This document shows positions 60,943 to 64,000 of a stretch of 64,000 nt of DNA, piece after piece. The position numbers and the translations under genes are program-made. Every line of letters begins with the position of its first letter. The first letter of the stretch is position 1. The DNA is from Xiphydria camelus (taxonomy: Eukaryota > Arthropoda > Insecta > Hymenoptera > Xiphydriidae): the NCBI GenBank assembly GCA_963678675.1, contig OY783200.1, positions 23,512,190-23,576,189 of the forward strand. Direction: 5' to 3'. The notes under the pieces are model-generated. The model did no database searches. It was not told the origin of the DNA and worked only from the letters and a program-made list of their open reading frames with translations.

Positions 60943-63900
60943 CTGCGGAACGAGGGCGGAAGTCAGACTGGAGTTTTATTTCTCGATTCGGGGAGGGGCG
61001 AACGGGGGACGCCGCTTCCTGAAGAATGACGGTACTCCCTCGATACTTTACGCGTCTCGCTTAATAGGAATTGGCGACGGGATTGATGATCTTTTCTCGC
61101 CGAGTCGAGAGCGACCGTTTGCCCGGCGCTCGTCTCTCTTGGAATGTGTTTCCTCGCGGTGCCAGATTAATTAGGGTCGATGAAAGGGCGATCTATCGAC
61201 GGCCGGGAAAGTTTCGCGATAAAATCCAGGAGGAGTGTAGGTGCGGGGTCTATCCTTTGGAACAATGAGAGAATTGACCAAAGCTTCTCTTGATTTCTTC
61301 GTTACAGTTTTGCCGGTGAAACTTTCACGGTGCTACGATTATTATCGACGTCTTGCACTGAGAAGAATAACTCGGTTGCTCTAACCAAAATTCTGGAGAC
61401 GATGACCAAAACGTTTGGTGGAATATGGATTCTCCATCTGTTTGGTTAGACTGATCATTTTCTGATTAGAATAACTAGATGTGTAGTTAAAATAACTGAA
61501 AATTTCGTTGGAATAACTAAATATTTCGTTCAACTGATCAGTATTTTAATTAAATAGAATAACTAAACGCGTTTATCTAGATGCATTTTGTCATTTTAAA
61601 TTAACCATTTTTCTCGGTGCGCCTTTGAGAGAAATTTTTGACTTCGTCCTCCTCTTCGGCAACGAAGCTGAAGTGATGATCTAAGTCGCCCTCGCGGATA
61701 GGCTGAGCTTTCGCAGTCGATATCCACTCGAGTTGCGGAAACGATTGTTCAAGTTCCTCGGTAAATATCGATCGCTGCCAAGATCGTCGAGGACGACGAA
61801 TAAATCAGCGGTGCAGCCCGACGTTTTCCACGATGAGGATGCCCGGAGGGTTGCTCTCCTTCCCCGTTCTCCACCTCGTCGTCATAATTTTGCATATTAA
61901 ACGAATCGATAGCCGGGGTAAAATTGAGATTACACTGCAATCTCGGCGAGAGATTATCGGACAATACGCGATCGATACCGAATTAAATTATCATCTCCGA
62001 TGGAGACGCGGGTCTCTTCTCCCTTCTCTCGTAATCAGCGTCCCGTCCGCGTGAATTTCAGCACTGGCACGAAGCTGGAGATTTGGCGAGGGAGATAAGG
62101 CAATTCATTGAAGAATTTTGATTTTAAATGGTCGAGCTTAACCAAAATTTTTCTTTGCCAATTCTCGGTCAGTCCTCTGTGAAAGCTCTGCCGAAATTCT
62201 GCCGTTTCTCTGCGAAAATGTTCCAATTTTAGTTGACAGAGATTTTGAAAAATTCTTGCCGAATTTGCGGGCTTGACGAAATTTTTGCCAACTCTGTCAA
62301 AGTCTCTGCCAACTCTGCTGAAATTTCTGCCAGCTCTTCTATTTCTCTATCAACTCTCAATATTGAAAAATACATAGAGAAATGGTCGACTTTCACCGAA
62401 GCTTTTCGTACCGAGATTTTGGTAGAGATGGAGTGAAGAACAATTTTCTACCAGGGCTGTCTTCGAGATTGAAATCCCATTGATCCCAATAATTCGATTA
62501 TTGAAAAAAATGTCCAAAAATAGATCTGTATCCTACAGTGGCGAATGTTTCTCTCTCTTCTTGAAATACTTTTGAAAGCGAGAAAAGATCAAGCTTTCCA
62601 GTCGCCTCTTTGTAAGAACTTTCACATCGAGTCTCTCCTCGAGGTCCAGCCTAAATAACCGGGATAGCACGCGTCGTTTGAAGTCGCATTCCGCCGGGAT
62701 ATTTTCGTCAATGCAGAACCCTCGTATCTCCGTTTCCCTTTCCACGCGGGGTTCCCTTTCGTCGGGGGATGAAAAAGGCTCCGCGATTCGATAGCTCCGA
62801 AATAGCAGAAACGATTCCCCCGGTCCACTTTCGCCAGCCGTGATCGTCGCGCGCGACGCACAATCGAAGAGATCGATTCTCTCGGTCCTCGCTTTTCCTC
62901 TCGACCTCCTCCGGAGCGCCGGCGACCTTATCGCCCTCACTATCCGATATTCCTCCTCGGAGAGTCGACAATGGGTCTGGGGAGGCTCTTGTCGCGGCTC
63001 TGGATCTCGAATTATCCGCGCCATCTTGCTCGGCTGACCCCGAATAATTAGATGCTGATCAGCTGCCAACCCGAGGCGAACCCGTCGTAAACCCGAGGTC
63101 TACGGCTCGTGGCCGAAGTTCCGAGTCGCGACGCGTCTGGAAGCCCGTGGCACCATCCCCCGGGCGATGTCGAAGAGGGGGACGACGAGCAGAGCCGAGC
63201 TTTCGAATTCTCTGAGATTCGGTCCAGCTGTTCGATGCGTTTTTCTTTATTTCAGGGCTCCCATCGAGTCGGACGTTAAAAAAAAATAGTAGGTTTTAAT
63301 GACTCCTTGATTGAAAAAAAAAAAAAAATAGTCAAAAAATAGCCAATCTTTCCCCATTTCAGATTATGAAGGGATAAGAGATAAACAGTTTAGTGGTGTT
63401 TGTAATAAATGCGGTTGAGTTTTGAGGAAATATGTAATACAGAAAAAGAAATTGAATGAGATTTGCAATCGAAATAAATTATTGTAATGAAACACATCGA
63501 AACGCGGAGGCAAATCGCGGCTTCCCTGCTAGATATTGACAATTTCCTTGACGACAGGATTTCGCAATGCGGGAGAAAAGTTATTAATTTGCCATCTCCA
63601 AAGAAAATCAGTACCCGCCCCCATTGTCCGTACAGGCGAATCGGCCGTGGGCGTCACTTCGTTTGCCTGTGGTGTACGGAGCTTTTTTTTTTCATTCATT
63701 TCTCGGGTAATTTACGTCGGGGTACGTGCCACGTTACATATTCAGACGGCGACCCGGACGCACCAGTTATATCGTCATTTCCACTGGCTGGAAGGCAGTT
63801 TCGATTCGACGTGCCAAATTGAAAAGACGGATTCCATTTTATTTTCAGCTCTCGCTTCTAAGGAGAAAATTCGGGACGTCGGGTTGCGCTGTTCCTTCCA

Positions 63901-64000
63901 TGATTCGTCTTGCAACTGGATTTTTTTTGTTAACGAGTAAAAGAATGTGATACCAGTTTGATCAAAGTGTGATAAAAAATAGATAATTTTCGATGTGATC
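60943..64000 (-). other. Upstream intron of the mGluR-like gene
   Basis: The next exon of the receptor (N-lobe of the ligand domain) is not found up to 64000, so this is at least 3 kb of intron. It contains family E copy 2 (61355-61621) and an irregular array of CTCTGCC(A/G)AAATTT-type words at 62100-62345. A 178-codon minus-strand frame at 62533-63069 has no recognisable domain and is not called as a gene. Confidence 0.5.
61355..61621. mobile_element. Palindromic MITE, family E copy 2
   Basis: Begins CACTGAGAAGAATAACTCGG and ends CATTTTTCTCGGTGC, inverted forms of the same end. Internal repeats of GGAATAACTA and GAATAACTA words recur. Compare 35412-35757. Confidence 0.6.

Noticed and set aside
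62533..63069. 178-codon minus-strand frame upstream of the mGluR-like exons
   Set aside because: No similarity to the ligand-binding domain expected next, overlapping frames are equally open, and composition is Arg-rich.

Overview
This window is nuclear DNA of an insect, most likely a hymenopteran (ant- or bee-like). Five protein-coding genes are built from GT-AG exons. Their products belong to insect families: Contactin with an N-terminal C-type lectin domain, the insect GABA transporter Gat, and an IRBIT-type AhcyL. GC-rich coding exons sit in AT-rich introns full of short palindromic DNA-transposon relics, and the (CCTAA) motif matches the TTAGG insect telomere unit. The species cannot be named from sequence alone.

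Layout. (1) 1-4254, minus: 5' part of AhcyL (S-adenosylhomocysteine hydrolase-like, IRBIT family), with four exons in the window and the gene running off the left edge. (2) 4640-10237: a giant near-perfect palindrome between the divergent 5' ends of AhcyL and Contactin. Each arm runs from a unique terminus through diverged ~40-bp repeats, a 202-bp higher-order repeat made of five 40-42-bp monomers, and a telomere-like CCTAA patch, to an array of 21-bp GC-box repeats. An unpaired loop of about 100 bp lies in the middle. A third, non-mirrored block of the same monomers lies at 11430-12690. (3) 13692-17857, plus: complete Contactin (7 exons, 1225 aa), a GPI-type septate-junction adhesion protein. 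(4) 20015-23761, minus: complete Gat (8 coding exons, 615 aa), convergent with Contactin. (5) 23762-28638: upstream region between divergent Gat and the next gene, holding an intact Harbinger-like MITE and a CpG-rich stretch. (6) 28639-31593, plus: complete KIAA2013-like membrane protein (7 exons, 607 aa), function unknown. (7) 37266-60942, minus: 3' part of a family C GPCR of the metabotropic glutamate receptor type (11 exons). It covers the C-lobe of the ligand domain, the nine-cysteine domain, seven transmembrane segments and a long tail with two possible C-termini. Its 5' exons lie beyond 64000.

The genes do not form one pathway. Gat (GABA clearance) and the mGluR-like receptor are both nervous-system genes, Contactin is glial/epithelial, and AhcyL regulates IP3 signalling. 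What stands out is the palindrome, with its satellite-like higher-order repeats and GC-box array between two divergent promoters. I also found at least five families of palindromic, transposase-free repeats that recur within the window, and two retained-intron possibilities (Gat and mGluR-like). I saw no transposase, tRNA, rRNA or CRISPR array.
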